Notes: generated from the sequence alone by a model not told the origin. Positions 50,826 to 64,000 are shown, numbered from the stretch's first letter. The stretch: 64,000 bases of DNA from Diphasiastrum complanatum (GCA_029204225.1 CM055097.1:4308620-4372619), one strand, 5' to 3'. Translations and numbers: made by a program.

Positions 50826-52035
50826 CTTCTCAGATTCAAATCAAGCAGACAATGAGATTGGATCTAGATTTTTCAATCAAACTATCTCAAATCATATCTG
50901 ATAGATCTATTTCACTTTTCAAGAATCTGATTGCTATATCATGAAAAATATTTTGAAATTCGACAATCGGTACTTTCAAAAAATGACAAATTCCTCAGAA
51001 TCCAAATCAGAATATATCAGATTTGAACCAAATTTTGACAGAGACGTGATCTGGAAAATCAGAAACTATAAATAGGACTAGCGAAGGTTCCCTAGGCGAA
51101 GGTTGGCTCGACGAAGGTTCAACAGTGCTATTTTTGAAAAAAAAAATTCTCTGATCAACTTTTCTGACAATTTCTTGGAAAATAACCTTCGTAGACCTCT
51201 CAGATGGAAGATCTGACACAGATAAAACTATGCAAAAATGGGCGAAGGTTTCTGACACAAGAAAATACAGTTTCTATAGTTTGACGAGGGTAAAAATCAA
51301 GATTTTCTATGATTTGATCAAGAAGAATCTTCGCCAAACTCAAAAATAGTATTTTACTATAAATAGAATGTTTTGAAAACTCGGTGAAGGTTCTTGCAAA
51401 GGATCAAGAGTAATACTGGTATTTTTGCCAAAAGAATGACTTTTTTGACAAAAATATGGCAATATGACAACTGGTCCTCTAAATACCTTTCTATTTTTGA
51501 TATTATTTTTTGTCGACATGGCAGTAGATAGATCTAAATCACACTATGCACAATGAATTGGGTGAAGGTTCTTCTTCTATTTTTTTAGGATTTTGGTGAT
51601 TTTTTGATTTTTTTGACGGTTTTTCTGATATTTTTGAAAATCTACTGTCGATTAATCTTTTCCCTTCAAACTAAAGGTTCTGTGAACAAAACTGAAGGTG
51701 TCTGCAACTCGACAAAGGTTTCCTGAAAGAGAGTAAAATGTTATAAGCTCTGATGATGCTTTTTACCTCTTTTTGACCAAAATCTGGCAGATTTGGCCGA
51801 TTTTTGTTATTTTCTCTGATATCTCTGATCCAAATGGATCTTAAGATTGGTGATCTGAATAGCTTCCCTGTTTAACAATCAAATTAGATTTCAAACAAGC
51901 AAATCCACTCAAATCAAGCAAATCAATCCCAAACTAACCCTTAATGCAGATCTAACACTATTCATGCCACAACAAGATGTCTAATGCAAGCTAACCATCC
52001 AACAATAATACTGCAAACTGAAAAATTGGCGTAGC
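50826..52035 (-). other. 5' leader of the gypsy element
   Basis: Non-coding, AT-rich, between the primer site and gag. It contains repeated CGAAGGTT-like words on the plus strand (51079, 51095, 51112, 51241, 51390, 51561, 51710). Confidence 0.6.
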
Positions 52036-52053
52036 TCCCTGGCAACGGCGCCA
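52036..52053 (-). other. Primer binding site 3 (innermost), tRNA-Asp type
   Basis: The minus strand reads TGGCGCCGTTGCCAGGGA, complementary to the 3' end of plant tRNA-Asp (consensus TGGCGCCGTTGCCGGGGA) with one mismatch. It directly precedes the leader and gag, so this is the site an intact genome would use. Confidence 0.85.
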
Positions 52054-52057
52054 AAAT

Positions 52058-52795
52058 TGTAGTGGGTTTCTTTCCTTGCCTAACCTGAAACCAAGATCTA
52101 GTCAATCTAGCATCAAAGAGACGAAGTTAGTTGTCATGCGTAGGTTCGTTCCCATGAGAGTGATAGTACAGTTCAGATTTCAATCATGAACGAAGGATTC
52201 ACATCTAACTCTAAGATCCATTAACCCTAACCATTAACACTATGATCCATTAACACTACGATCCATTAACACTACGATCCAAAACAAAGATAGCTTACTC
52301 TTTCTCTCTCATATAAAGTATAATAACATACAATCCCAATAACATTCAGATCCAACAATTAGCAAAATCCAAAGAAAGCATGAGAGATGGAGGAAAAGTG
52401 ATAGAGAGCAAGGACATTCATCAATCCATTCCTGAAGAGAACCAATCTGCTTTACTGAAATGAGAAAATGAACATGTGTAGGAACTTGAGTTGGTCCCTT
52501 TTTATAGTAGAGAGGAGGACCCTGGCCTCTGAATCCTATTGGTCCATTCTTGTCTCTCTTTTTATTCAAATTTTCAAAAGTGTGGGAACCATCAAAATTG
52601 GAGGGAAACCCAACTTTACTCACTAACTTGACATCTAGGCCCTGCAACATTAAAAGTCCCGCAAAAAGGCCTAAAGTCCTTCTATTGACTTGTAACTAAT
52701 CAAATAATTATGTGATCATCGGGTTGGACTTACACACAGGGTGCCAAATCCCTCTCACTTATTAACTAGGTTTAGGGTTACCTTGGGCTCTGCAA
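52058..52795 (-). repeat. Gypsy LTR, tandem unit R1
   Basis: 738 bp, homologous to the L copy. It has a short TTTCTCTCTC in place of the longer CT run, and a local triplication of the phrase CATTAACACTACGATC around 52230-52280. Its outer end joins directly to another PBS. Confidence 0.9.
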
Positions 52796-52813
52796 TCCTC
52801 GGCAACGACGCCA
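52796..52813 (-). other. Primer binding site 2, tRNA-Asp type, between R1 and R2
   Basis: The minus strand reads TGGCGTCGTTGCCGAGGA, two mismatches from the tRNA-Asp complement. It sits between two LTRs, so it is not in its normal place. Confidence 0.85.
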
Positions 52814-52817
52814 AAAT

Positions 52818-53652
<835 letters not shown>

Positions 53653-53670
53653 TCCCCGGCAACGGCACCA
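53653..53670 (-). other. Primer binding site 1, tRNA-Asp type, between R2 and R3
   Basis: The minus strand reads TGGTGCCGTTGCCGGGGA, one mismatch from the tRNA-Asp complement. Confidence 0.85.
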
Positions 53671-53674
53671 AAAT

Positions 53675-55680
<2,006 letters not shown>

Positions 55681-56888
55681 TCCTTTGATGCTTGAATGTG
55701 CTTGGATATAGGGTTCAAGGTGGGTAGGAAATACCCGACTTGCTAAGTAAGTGTGAAGTTTAATATGTTTGAAATTCAACATTGTTATTGTTTAAGGTTG
55801 GATTTGTTCGCTATTATGTGGAATTTTAAAAGCAAGATAGGTAGATTCAGAAGAATCTATGGATGTAGCAAGCCTAAGGTGCCACCTCACTGGCCAAGTA
55901 GAATTTGCATGACCATTGTCACCATGAGAGGGATGTTAGCCATGTCCATATTATTCAAATTATTGAATGATATATCGTCATGTGCCCATTTGGATTCACA
56001 GGGCAACACATATCATTATCATCCTTAGTCTTATGGGCCATATGCATACCTTCGTAGCTTGGAAATATGTGGACCAAAAATCAAAGATAATGCCCTAGGC
56101 AATTTGATAAATTGGCCATAGCCAAATCATTGCCACATGGCAAACCAAGGGCTTTAGTTCCATAACAAATTTCGAGAATGACCAATAAAGCAATGTATAT
56201 AAAAACTTCTAGAAATTGACCAAATATGTGTGTACATGCTTGTGTGATGTTGGGTATGTGTGAGACCGCTGCCCACACATGAGAAGAACCTAATTGATGA
56301 AAAGCATTTATGTGTGTGAATGCATTGATTTTTGGGGTGACACGTGTTTCATGTGTGAGGGTTAAATAGGCTTTCATTGGCCCTTGTAGGTACCGCTAGA
56401 GCATTTGGGCCTCTTCTAATCAATAGAACAATGTAGTTAAAAGAATGGCAAAGAAATAATGAAGACAAGGCAGAATAGATTAATTTCAAACCTTTTTACT
56501 AGGCCATGAACCCAAACTATGTAATTTTATCATAAGACTAAATAAGATCGAAATCATAACACAATGTGCACGAGTATGTGCATGAGCATCCTAGCTTGTT
56601 TACCCTTCCACGTGAATAAAATGTTAACAAGACTTCAATGTGAATAAAAAGTTTAGAACATATGAATCTATCACCAATTGCATCCAATGTTCAAATCTTG
56701 CCCAAACTATTAGATGCTTAAAACTTTTAACAAAAGTAATTTTCCAAAACATGTGTTTGTGATTGCACTGGTGCCAAAGAGGGTAGTAGTCTCTACAAGA
56801 TGTAGGGTCTCCTTGGGCACCCCGCCCGCCCCCCCTCTCCACGAAATAAAAAAAGTGAAACCATTCTTAGTTTATGTGCCTCCCCTTT
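55681..56888. other. Intergenic, nothing recognised
   Basis: No domain or repeat pair; a C-rich run at 56822-56838 lies just before the next LTR. Confidence 0.45.
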
Positions 56889-57330
56889 TGCGGTCTAGTA
56901 CGAGAGAAGGCAAACGACCAAAACGAAACCAACGATGGAAACGAAACCTTCTCCTGCCCTCCACGCTCCAAAGAGTACCAGCAAGATCATACAAGTACCC
57001 AAAAGTACAGATATCTGATCTGATGGTATGACATTAGTAGATACATTAAAGGATGGCTAATCTGCCACTCTTGTAATTCACTGATTAGTTGTAGATGCTT
57101 AATCACTCTAATCAATTCTGCACCTTGGTTGAAACTATGTTGAATAAAAAATTAATTTTATAAACGTAGATCAGCAGTGCCTGACTACATTCCGGAGGAT
57201 TTTAGGAGTGATTCGGCTAGTAGTGTCCAGCGATCGCATCTGAACTCCATCCGAGTCGCTAGAGGATCGTGGTTCCTTCGCGAAAGCTTCGTGACTGTGA
57301 AATCCAAATCGCGATTCATGAACCTCATCA
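56889..57330 (+). repeat. Copia 5' LTR (short form)
   Basis: 442 bp. It matches the right LTR except that about 375 bp present in the right copy (58602-58977) are missing, joined at CACTCTAATC / AATTC. Confidence 0.85.
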
Positions 57331-57331
57331 G

Positions 57332-57343
57332 TGGTATCAGAGC
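57332..57343 (+). other. Primer binding site, initiator tRNA-Met type
   Basis: TGGTATCAGAGC, one base after the LTR end; the standard copia primer site. Confidence 0.9.
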
Positions 57344-57449
57344 AGGTCATCCTGTCATATTCTGACATAGCCAAGAAGCTAGCAGATCCAGGAGGCCAAG
57401 CATTCAAACAAACAACCATCAACAAGGTAACAAACTCCAAGAAGCAACT

Positions 57450-58469
57450 TTGGAAGAGAGAGAACAGATGCAGCTCACACCTTACAGGAAGCTGATAGAA
57501 TCATTGATGTACCTTGCTGACAACACAAGTCCTGATAATGCTTATGCAGTATTCAGGATGAGCCAATTCTGCACAAATCCAGGCTCGACACATTGTAAGA
57601 TTGCAAAACAAATTTTGCAATATCTTCAATTAACGAGGGATTATGGCTTGTGTTATTGTTGTGGTGCAGGTTTCAGGATACTTTCCTACAGCGACGCTAA
57701 CTGAGCATCTCTCAAGGATGACTGTAAAAGCGTCTCGGGAGGATGCAACATCACATTCGGAGCAGCAGTTCTCTGGGTTAGCAAGAAGCAGACCATTGTA
57801 GCCCAGTCATCCTGCGAAGCAGAATATGTTGCAGCAGCAAAGATGGCCAACGAAATGATCTGGCTAAGGCAGTTCCTAGACGAATTGGGTGAAACAAGAA
57901 ATGAGCCCCTGGTCTTGCAGATGAACAACACCTCTGCAATACACCTGACGAAAGATCCCGTGTTCCATTCCAAAACGAAGCACATTGTGATCAAGTACCA
58001 CTTGATCAGGGATCTAATTGAGAAGAAGATGCTGCAGACCACCTTCATCGGAACGAGAGACATGGTTGTTGACATCTTCACTAAAGCCCTGGGCAAAGGA
58101 CTCTTTGAGAGACAAAGGATCAGTCTCGAGATCGTAAAGCTATCATGCTTTGAGAGGGAGTTGAAGAAACAAAACGTTTCTAATTACAAAGCCTTTCTAG
58201 CTTTCAGCCCTCAGCCCAACGAAGACATTCGCGAACTCGAAAATCTGGAGACACGAAGCACGAAAAGTTTTGCGAACACGAAAGTCAAAGGAAACGAAGA
58301 CGAACGGTTCGCGAACACGAAAGTCAAAGCAGACGAAGACGAACGGTTCGCGAACACGAAAGATTTACGAACAAGAATCTTTTGCGGTCCAGTACAAGAG
58401 AAGGAAAACGACCAAAATGAAACCAACAATGGAAACGAAACCTTCTCCTGCCCTCCACGCTCCAAATAG
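57450..58469 (+). pseudogene. Copia RNase H with a repeated C-terminal extension
   Basis: A single frame with one TGA at 57702-57704, probably a mutated Trp codon since the family has DANWAS here. It starts in the RT-RNase H connection (YRKLIESLMYLADNTSPDNA; CKIAKQILQYLQLTRDYGL), then RNase H (LWVSKKQTIVAQSSCEAEYV; HSKTKHIVIKYHLIRD; VVDIFTKALGKGLFERQR). After the normal family end it continues for about 100 residues, including an FANTKVK(G/A)(N/D)EDER unit of 13 residues repeated two to three times, and runs 29 codons into the 3' LTR. The RNase H motifs look well preserved, so the stop may be recent. Confidence 0.85.
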
Positions 58470-59189
58470 TACCAGCAAGATCATACAAGTACCCAGAAGT
58501 ACAGATATATGGTATGACGTCAGCAGATACATTTTAGGTCGTGGCTAATTTGCCACTCTTGTAATTCACTGATTAGTTGTAGATGCTTAATCACTCTAAT
58601 CTCAGATTTACATAGAGTGACCATACTTACTAGATGATACTTGACATATAGATCAATGGAATACACATATAGTGTAAGGTAGTAGTCTGATGCTAGTAAG
58701 CAATCAAGGCGAAATATAGACAAAAAGTCCGCCTGCGTGTGAGACGAGCTCAGTGATCAGGATCCATAAAGATCCAACTGTCCGCTAGTAAAGCGAGACG
58801 ATTACTCGTGAGAGAACCATATTTCTCCCATGCCAACGCACTGCGTGGATTTGTATGCAGTGCTTGAAGAAAGCAGAGGAAGATCAATATAGATAATTTC
58901 TCTTGTTGTGTCTGATCTCGAATGCAAATGCTTCTGCTGTTAATCGTGTGTCTGAGTTTTCTTGTTCATTTTAATTCCGCACCTTGGTTGAAACTATGTT
59001 AAATGTTGCATTAATTTTATATACGTAGATCTGTTGTGCCTGACTACATTCTGGAGGATTGTAGGAGTGATTCAGCTAGCAGTGTCCAGCGATCGCATCT
59101 GAACTCCATCCGAGTCCCAAGAGGATCGTGGTTCCTTCGCGAAGGCTTCGCGACTGCGAAATCCAAATCGCGATTCATGAACCTCATCA
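58383..59189 (+). repeat. Copia 3' LTR (long form)
   Basis: 807 bp, with both ends matching the left LTR. The central 375 bp unique to this copy show no coding capacity. Confidence 0.85.
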
Positions 59190-59934
59190 ATTGTCTCCTT
59201 TTGCAACCTCAACGACTTTTGTGACCTCGACCACTTTTGCAAGCTCTTGCGGCTTTTGCTCTATTGCACATATTGTGTCAGCAAATTATGGACCTTGAAA
59301 GATTAGTGCCAAATTACAATACTTGATAGTTAAAAGCAACAAAAAATTCATCACATTAGATAATGTTCATGGACTGGGTCCGTCCTGAAATAATATGCGG
59401 ATCTTATGGCTTGTGGATGTTGCCACTCACCAAGGGATTAGCAAATTATTCTAGGAACAATGCTCCTCATAGACATTGCTTACTCGCTTACTAGCAAAAA
59501 GCCTGGGTAACATCCACACTAGTGGCTGTGAAGGTGTAAGCTGATCTCTGATAGAAGTGCCGAGGATTGCCATAAAGTCTTTGAACATAGGGCGAACAAT
59601 GGATTGTGTCGGGCCTAATATGATCACTGCTAAGCACTGAGGTTGCTTACCAAATACATAGAATATTAACTTATGAGAGTGAGGATAGGGAAGAATGCTT
59701 TAGATGTTGAAAAGAAACTTTAGCCCATCAAATCCGGCTTTGGCATTCTATCGCCTTTCAAATTGCAACTTGCCACTGGAAAGTCGTACAACAAGCAACG
59801 ACTTTCCAAAACCTCGTTGCATCAAGAATTCATGGCTCGTTTCTTTCCCTCTCTCTCACGTAATGCCATGTGCTTAGGTTTCTTTTGTATTTTGGGACCA
59901 CCTCCAGGAGCAGAATGTCCATCCACTTTTCTCT

Positions 59935-60075
59935 CCCCTCGGGAATATGTCTTTCTCTCTCTAGAATGTGCGTTCTCTAAGGAATGTGCATTCTCTCTCC
60001 TCTCTCTACAAAATGTGCGCTCTCTCTATGGAATGTGCGTTCTCTCTCCTCTCTACGGTGGAATGTGCATGTGCT
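59935..60075. repeat. Imperfect repeat of GAATGTGC(G/A)TTCTCTC
   Basis: Five or six irregular copies of (G/A)AATGTGC followed by TCTCTC-rich sequence, about 25-30 bp apart (59964, 59983, 60009, 60030, 60060). Confidence 0.65.
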
Positions 60076-60225
60076 ATGTGGCAGCCCGTCATTGGTTGTC
60101 CACATGCACATTCCACCGCAAATGTAAAAGAATTTGCATTATAAATGCGAAAAAAAGAAAAAAACTAGTCCACGCTTGCGGTTGTACCGTACAACTCAAA
60201 AAAAAAAAATCGGTGTCCACGTTCG

Positions 60226-60348
60226 CACAATGGCATTATACAGGGGAAGGCCTCGGGCCTTCCTTGTTGGTTGGGGCCTGCCTTCGGGCACGGGCCCTCC
60301 CAGCAAGGAAGGCCCTAAGACCAAGGAAGGCCCTAAGACCCGCACATA
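60226..60348. repeat. GC-rich dispersed element, copy 2 (opposite orientation)
   Basis: Matches the reverse complement of 37118-37260, beginning at CATTATACAGGGGAAGGCC (CATTACGCAGGGGAAGGCC in the other copy). At its end an 18-bp unit, CAAGGAAGGCCCTAAGAC, is duplicated in tandem (60304 and 60322). Confidence 0.7.
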
Positions 60349-61682
60349 AATTGTATTGTTATGCAAAATTGCAGGGCCAGGACGAGCCCAATACTCGAAA
60401 GGTTTGATTCATGGAGGAGTGGCTGATGCTCTATCTTTCGGTGCGTGCATCCACCAAAAACAGCAGGTGGTTTCTTACTCTGCTGAACCAACTTGGAAGA
60501 GCCACAAAGGAAGGAGGGAGGGTGTGAACGGGATTCTCTTGTGTAGTGGCAAGAACTTCGTTGGGGGGCGCTCTCGCTCTGTTCTAGGTGCTTACATTTA
60601 TCTGGAATTGATGCTCTTTGAAAGTTTTATCTACACTTTGAGAGAAAGACTAATGATTGCTTTATATGTGAAGCAGTTTGGCGTGAAGCTTATAATAAAC
60701 ACACAGGCAGCATTCGCATGTAGAAGAAGGTGCGTTTTTTGATTCTACGCAGATGCAGGCAGAAATCGGCCGCATACAGAAAGAGTATGATTGCTCTGAC
60801 GCTCTGCCTGATGCATGAAGGTCGACCTTCACGCCTCAAGGGCACCCGACAATTTCTTTGATATGCTTTTCTTGTAGCGCGTTCTGGCATATTACGATGC
60901 CTGTTTTTAACGAAGAATCGGCAGCCCTGCTAATAACTTGTCATGAGAATCGCTGCCTCATTCATTCTTTCCATTCATCAAACAGGATCAATTGATGATG
61001 AAAAGCAAGCAAATCGCTTCTCTGTAACAAGATCAGAAATGCCCATCAATTGTTCTATGCAATGTAAACTCGCATTTTTTATACTTCCATAGAAGACCAC
61101 CATTCTTTTTCTTGCTTCAATTTTGTTTTCTTTTTCTGAGAAAGAAGATATATCAATGTCCATATAGCACTGGCATTCTCTGGTGATGAGCTGCAGCTTG
61201 AAGTGGTCAAAAGAATGAGAATTCTTAAAGTGCAAGAACAATTATAATTCTGAAACAGTCATGAAAGCTTGGAACTAGGAGCTAAAACGATTGCAATGCA
61301 ACTCCTGCAGTGAAAGAAGACATCTCAGGAATGAGCATATTCAAAGGCTATGTATGTATGTGGATATATAGAACACTTGATTTTTCAAGCATCCTCTTAG
61401 CCTCTTTGCAACGGTATGGAAGTTGCAGGTAGGCACTTCTGGATATGCGTGACAGCACTTAAAGCAACAAACTGTAAGAACAAAGAACAGGGTTGGCAGT
61501 TACAGGAGGAGGTTGCAACTTGCGCATTAACAGACAGTTGGGATTATGTGAAAGTTAGTGCCATTTCTTCATGAGCACCTGTTTTGTGCCCGAGTTACTT
61601 CGGGATTGATGAGAGAGCGGTTTAAGCTTGCATTAAGGAATTGCGGCTGCAATCATTTGTTAGCTCTCTCTTTGTTTTTTTC

Positions 61683-62858
61683 ATGGAGATGCCGATGAGG
61701 ATGGCTGCTGCATTGCCATCATCTGGGAGGCCATTTATGTCGAATGATGTTATTGCACCTTTTCAAAATCTGCCCTCACTCCCAGACCCTCAGCCTTTTG
61801 CATTTCTTCCAAGAAACGTTCAGATTCCGTCTTTTGGCAGAGCTACTGCTCCTCCCCCAGGCCTTTGTCCTCCTCCTTCTGACCCCCCAACCGCTGCGAT
61901 CAATTCTCTAAACTGTGTCTTGCCTCAGTCGTTGCCAACCCATGCCTCGTGTAGTTTTCCTCAGTCCACCAAAACCATGGCTCTCTTTCCATGCCCTCCT
62001 CCCGGAATGGCTAACCCTTCTTTTCCTCTACCCAATTTCCCCACTTCCTTGAGGCCTCCGGTCCCGATTCCTAGCCTCCCTGCAAGAGTGGCTGCATCTT
62101 TTATTTCTGAATCCAACCTCCCTTCTTCTCTGGGAGCTATGGCTCAGCCTTGCTGTTTTCCCAGAATGGTGACATTCAGAGCTCCTGATCACATCATCTC
62201 TTCCTCAGTGAGAGTCCATGAACCAGTTCTTTGCCAGCCTCCCACAAATGTAGAGTCTTTACCTTCTACTTCCAATAGCCAATTTCCCTTTAGTAAGCAG
62301 ACCAATGTTCCTTTCCCTCCTGCTAAAATTGCAAGATTTCTAGCTGCCGAAATAAACTGCTTATTGCCTTTGCGATCCCCTGCCCAAGTTCCTTGGCGTT
62401 CTCCGTGCCCTTCAAGATCTTTACCAGCTCCTACGTTGCTGAAAGCACCCCCAAAGCCACAGAACTTGGACATGCTAAAGAACATAGAAATTTTGTCTAC
62501 ATTTGTCGTCAGAAATGGACATCAGTTTGAGGACATGGCTAAAAGGTTTCAGGGTGCAGATCCAAATTTCTCATTTTTATTTGGAGGCAAGCTTGGAACT
62601 GATGCCTCCCTGGGGTGTGAGTACTACCAATGGAGAAAGCGTGCTCTGGCGAACAAAACCTGGTCTAACGGAGAATTTGCTATCCAGCTGCAGCAGTCCC
62701 CAGTGAGTGATGGAGCAGTAACAGCAGCTCCTGTAGGATCAGATGTTGACATGGAAGGTATGGCCGTTAATGTCTTAGGTACTTTTTGGATGGGGGAGCT
62801 AAGTCCTTTGTTGGGTTTCCTCGCTTGTAACCACAGTAATTTCTGTGGGTTTCCATAA
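61683..62858 (+). CDS. Proline-rich SURP (SWAP) domain protein, possibly first exon only
   Basis: The frame opens further upstream, but the first ATG is at 61683 (MEMPMRMAAALPSSGRPFMS). Residues 20-260 are Pro/Ser-rich low complexity. Residues about 263-322 form a SURP module: NIEILSTFVVRNGHQFEDMA, then FSFLFGGKLGTDASLGCEYY and QWRKRAL, with the hallmark FV..NG..FE and F.FLF. SURP modules occur in pre-mRNA splicing proteins, so a nuclear RNA-processing role is likely from the family; no particular protein is claimed. The tail beyond residue about 357 (MAVNVLGTFWMGELSPLLGF) does not look conserved. Good splice donors occur at 62703 (CA then GTGAGT) and 62758 (GAAG then GTATGG), so the ORF end is probably intron read-through and the gene may continue rightwards. 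Codon use is even and no frameshift is seen. Confidence 0.8.
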   Translation: MEMPMRMAAALPSSGRPFMSNDVIAPFQNLPSLPDPQPFAFLPRNVQIPSFGRATAPPPGLCPPPSDPPTAAINSLNCVLPQSLPTHASCSFPQSTKTMALFPCPPPGMANPSFPLPNFPTSLRPPVPIPSLPARVAASFISESNLPSSLGAMAQPCCFPRMVTFRAPDHIISSSVRVHEPVLCQPPTNVESLPSTSNSQFPFSKQTNVPFPPAKIARFLAAEINCLLPLRSPAQVPWRSPCPSRSLPAPTLLKAPPKPQNLDMLKNIEILSTFVVRNGHQFEDMAKRFQGADPNFSFLFGGKLGTDASLGCEYYQWRKRALANKTWSNGEFAIQLQQSPVSDGAVTAAPVGSDVDMEGMAVNVLGTFWMGELSPLLGFLACNHSNFCGFP

Positions 62859-62902
62859 CTCGTGTTTCCTTTTTTGATTAAAGCTAAAGCGGTAAAGTGT
62901 TA

Positions 62903-63094
62903 GGGAGCTCTTTCCATGCTCATTCCCTCACCCGGGCGCTACGTCATCTTACGTCATGATTTCACCTGAGAGAACGGGACGGGTCACCTGTTCTCTCCAA
63001 GACCTGATTTCTGTGAAATATGCAAACCTGCTCACCCGTGCTGTTGAAAAACGTCACCATGCCTGGGTGAGGGGCTAAGCATGGAAAGTCGCTC
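62903..63094. mobile_element. Tourist-like MITE (PIF/Harbinger type)
   Basis: A 192-bp element with terminal inverted repeats of about 35 bp: the left end GGGAGCTCTTTCCATGCTCA and the right end, in reverse complement, GAGCGACTTTCCATGCTTAG; both continue into CCCTCACCC. TTA trinucleotides flank both ends (62900-62902 and 63095-63097), the target duplication of PIF/Harbinger elements. No coding capacity. It lies just after the SURP ORF, possibly in its intron or 3' region. Confidence 0.85.
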
Positions 63095-63097
63095 TTA

Positions 63098-64000
63098 GTC
63101 CTTTCTGTTTATTCTTCATCTTACAAGGTGAAGGAGGTTGGATGTCACCCATTGTTGTCTAATTAAATAATAAGTTAAAGATTAGGGATGTTAGAAACAA
63201 TAGAATGAGAATAAGTATCTTGGTAATCTGGGCAAGGTGATTTGGTTTTCTTACTTCAATACACATGAAGGGCCCAGACTCTTGTCAACAGTTTGAATCA
63301 TGGATTTGGTAACTGGATTGATAACTCGCTTTTTAGATGTAAATATGTTCTTCAATGAACCACCTTTTGGCCATTTCAAACTGCTCCCTTATTTGTTCTT
63401 AAAGAACACATTATGAATGTCATGAAAGTGCACAAAAGATTAACCACCAAGTGTGGAAAAAACTAGCACTTCCACCAAGGAAGGAAACTGCTTCAATACC
63501 AAGTTATAGACTCAATCTACGAAGATTGTATCAATGAAGCATAAATGACTATAAGAGACGCAATCTATAGGGAGAACCGATGCCGGTTTGATAGACCATG
63601 AGTGCCACCTCCATGTAGTAGTAGACACATAATATTCACAAAGAAACCTCAAGCTAGCTATTTAAACTTGGAGTGTTCGTTGAGTACAAATAGGAGGTTT
63701 GAAAAAGTTTCAAGTTATTGAAGGTACCATGAGTGCCAAATAGTATTTGTTGGAAGTGACTTTAGATAATGCATAAAGATCCCAAGCTAGCTGTAATAGA
63801 TCCTAACACCACAGTAGGGCAAACACTAACTGAGTCACCCAACCTTGCCTACTCCCTGATATAGAGTAAGCCCCTCCTAGCCCAGTGTGAGGACTGGTAG
63901 CATGCTACTGCCAAGTGTCGGCCACGTGGCACTGACGTGGCCGACTGCACGTCGGGACCCAACTGGGGGCCCTATCCTGCTGACAGGGTCCCTAGGCTGT
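63098..64000. other. Region right of the MITE, with a terminal hairpin
   Basis: No gene recognised. A perfect 11-bp stem, GTCGGCCACGT / ACGTGGCCGAC (63917-63927 and 63935-63945), lies near the window edge in a GC-rich stretch that may be part of a repeat continuing beyond the window. Further exons of the SURP gene could also lie beyond. Confidence 0.4.

Larger units (their letters stand above)
56889..59189 (+). mobile_element. Ty1/copia element with large internal deletion
   Basis: LTRs at 56889-57330 and 58383-59189 bracket only a primer site, about 100 bp of leader-like sequence and the RNase H end of pol. Gag, protease, integrase and RT are deleted. Both LTRs begin TGCGGTC and end CATGAACCTCATCA. 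No target-site duplication was seen. Confidence 0.85.
59190..61682. other. Intergenic region upstream of the SURP gene
   Basis: Contains the AATGTGC repeats and the GC-rich element copy listed separately. ORFs at 59763-60407 and 60356-60742 are built from these repeats or lack a domain. The promoter and 5' untranslated region of the SURP gene should lie in the last few hundred bases, but no clear TATA box was chosen. Confidence 0.4.

Noticed and set aside
59763-60407. 214-residue plus-strand ORF
   Set aside because: Made of TCTCTC/AATGTGC repeats and the GC-rich element; no domain or coding character.
60356-60742. Possible copia RNase H scrap (KQQVVSYSAEPTWKS)
   Set aside because: Only one short block resembles the family; neighbouring motifs are absent, so not annotated.

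Overview
This is nuclear DNA from a land plant with a large, repeat-rich genome. The evidence is an intron-containing glycosyltransferase gene of the plant GUX (PGSIP) type, plant-type Ty1/copia and Ty3/gypsy elements primed by initiator tRNA-Met and tRNA-Asp, a LINE, MITEs and very long (GA)n tracts. The degenerate gene at 38980-41700 belongs to a family I associate mainly with ferns and mosses, so a seedless plant such as a fern is my guess; the species cannot be fixed from this window.

Layout. 1-4300 is AT-rich spacer. 4300-5720 is the 3' part of an old copia element (minus strand). A nearly complete but inactivated copia element (5721-11780, minus) sits against it. 11781-13700 holds one short unknown ORF and diverged repeats with a GTGTCGC motif. 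13704-16461 is a deleted gypsy polyprotein (minus). 16831-27500 is mostly non-coding: long (GA)n, a copia gag fossil, tandem repeats and one MITE-like palindrome. 27500-31620 contains the best host gene, a GUX-like xylan glucuronosyltransferase (plus). 32215-35230 holds a tandem repeat, a LINE reverse-transcriptase fossil, a duplicated block and a (GA)n tract.

38980-41700 (minus) is a degenerate gene with a transposase-like domain. Directly upstream of its start lies the most unusual structure in the window: a roughly 500-bp foldback (42386-42882) whose arms each carry six copies of an 18-bp palindrome, with further copies reaching towards the gene. 43377-54490 is a gypsy-derived element (minus) lying between two (GA)n tracts. 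It has one LTR at its 3' end and three LTR-PBS units in tandem at its 5' end. Its gag carries four zinc knuckles, its pol is cut off inside reverse transcriptase, and an extra coiled-coil ORF fills the place of RNase H and integrase. 54491-55680 is a plus-strand gypsy RNase H-integrase fragment. 56889-59189 is a plus-strand copia element reduced to LTR, PBS, RNase H and LTR. 61683-62858 is the first exon, or whole ORF, of a proline-rich SURP-domain protein, followed by a Tourist-like MITE at 62903-63094.

Only the GUX-like gene and the SURP-domain gene look like working host genes. They are unrelated in function: Golgi xylan decoration versus probable nuclear RNA processing. Nearly everything else is transposon-derived.
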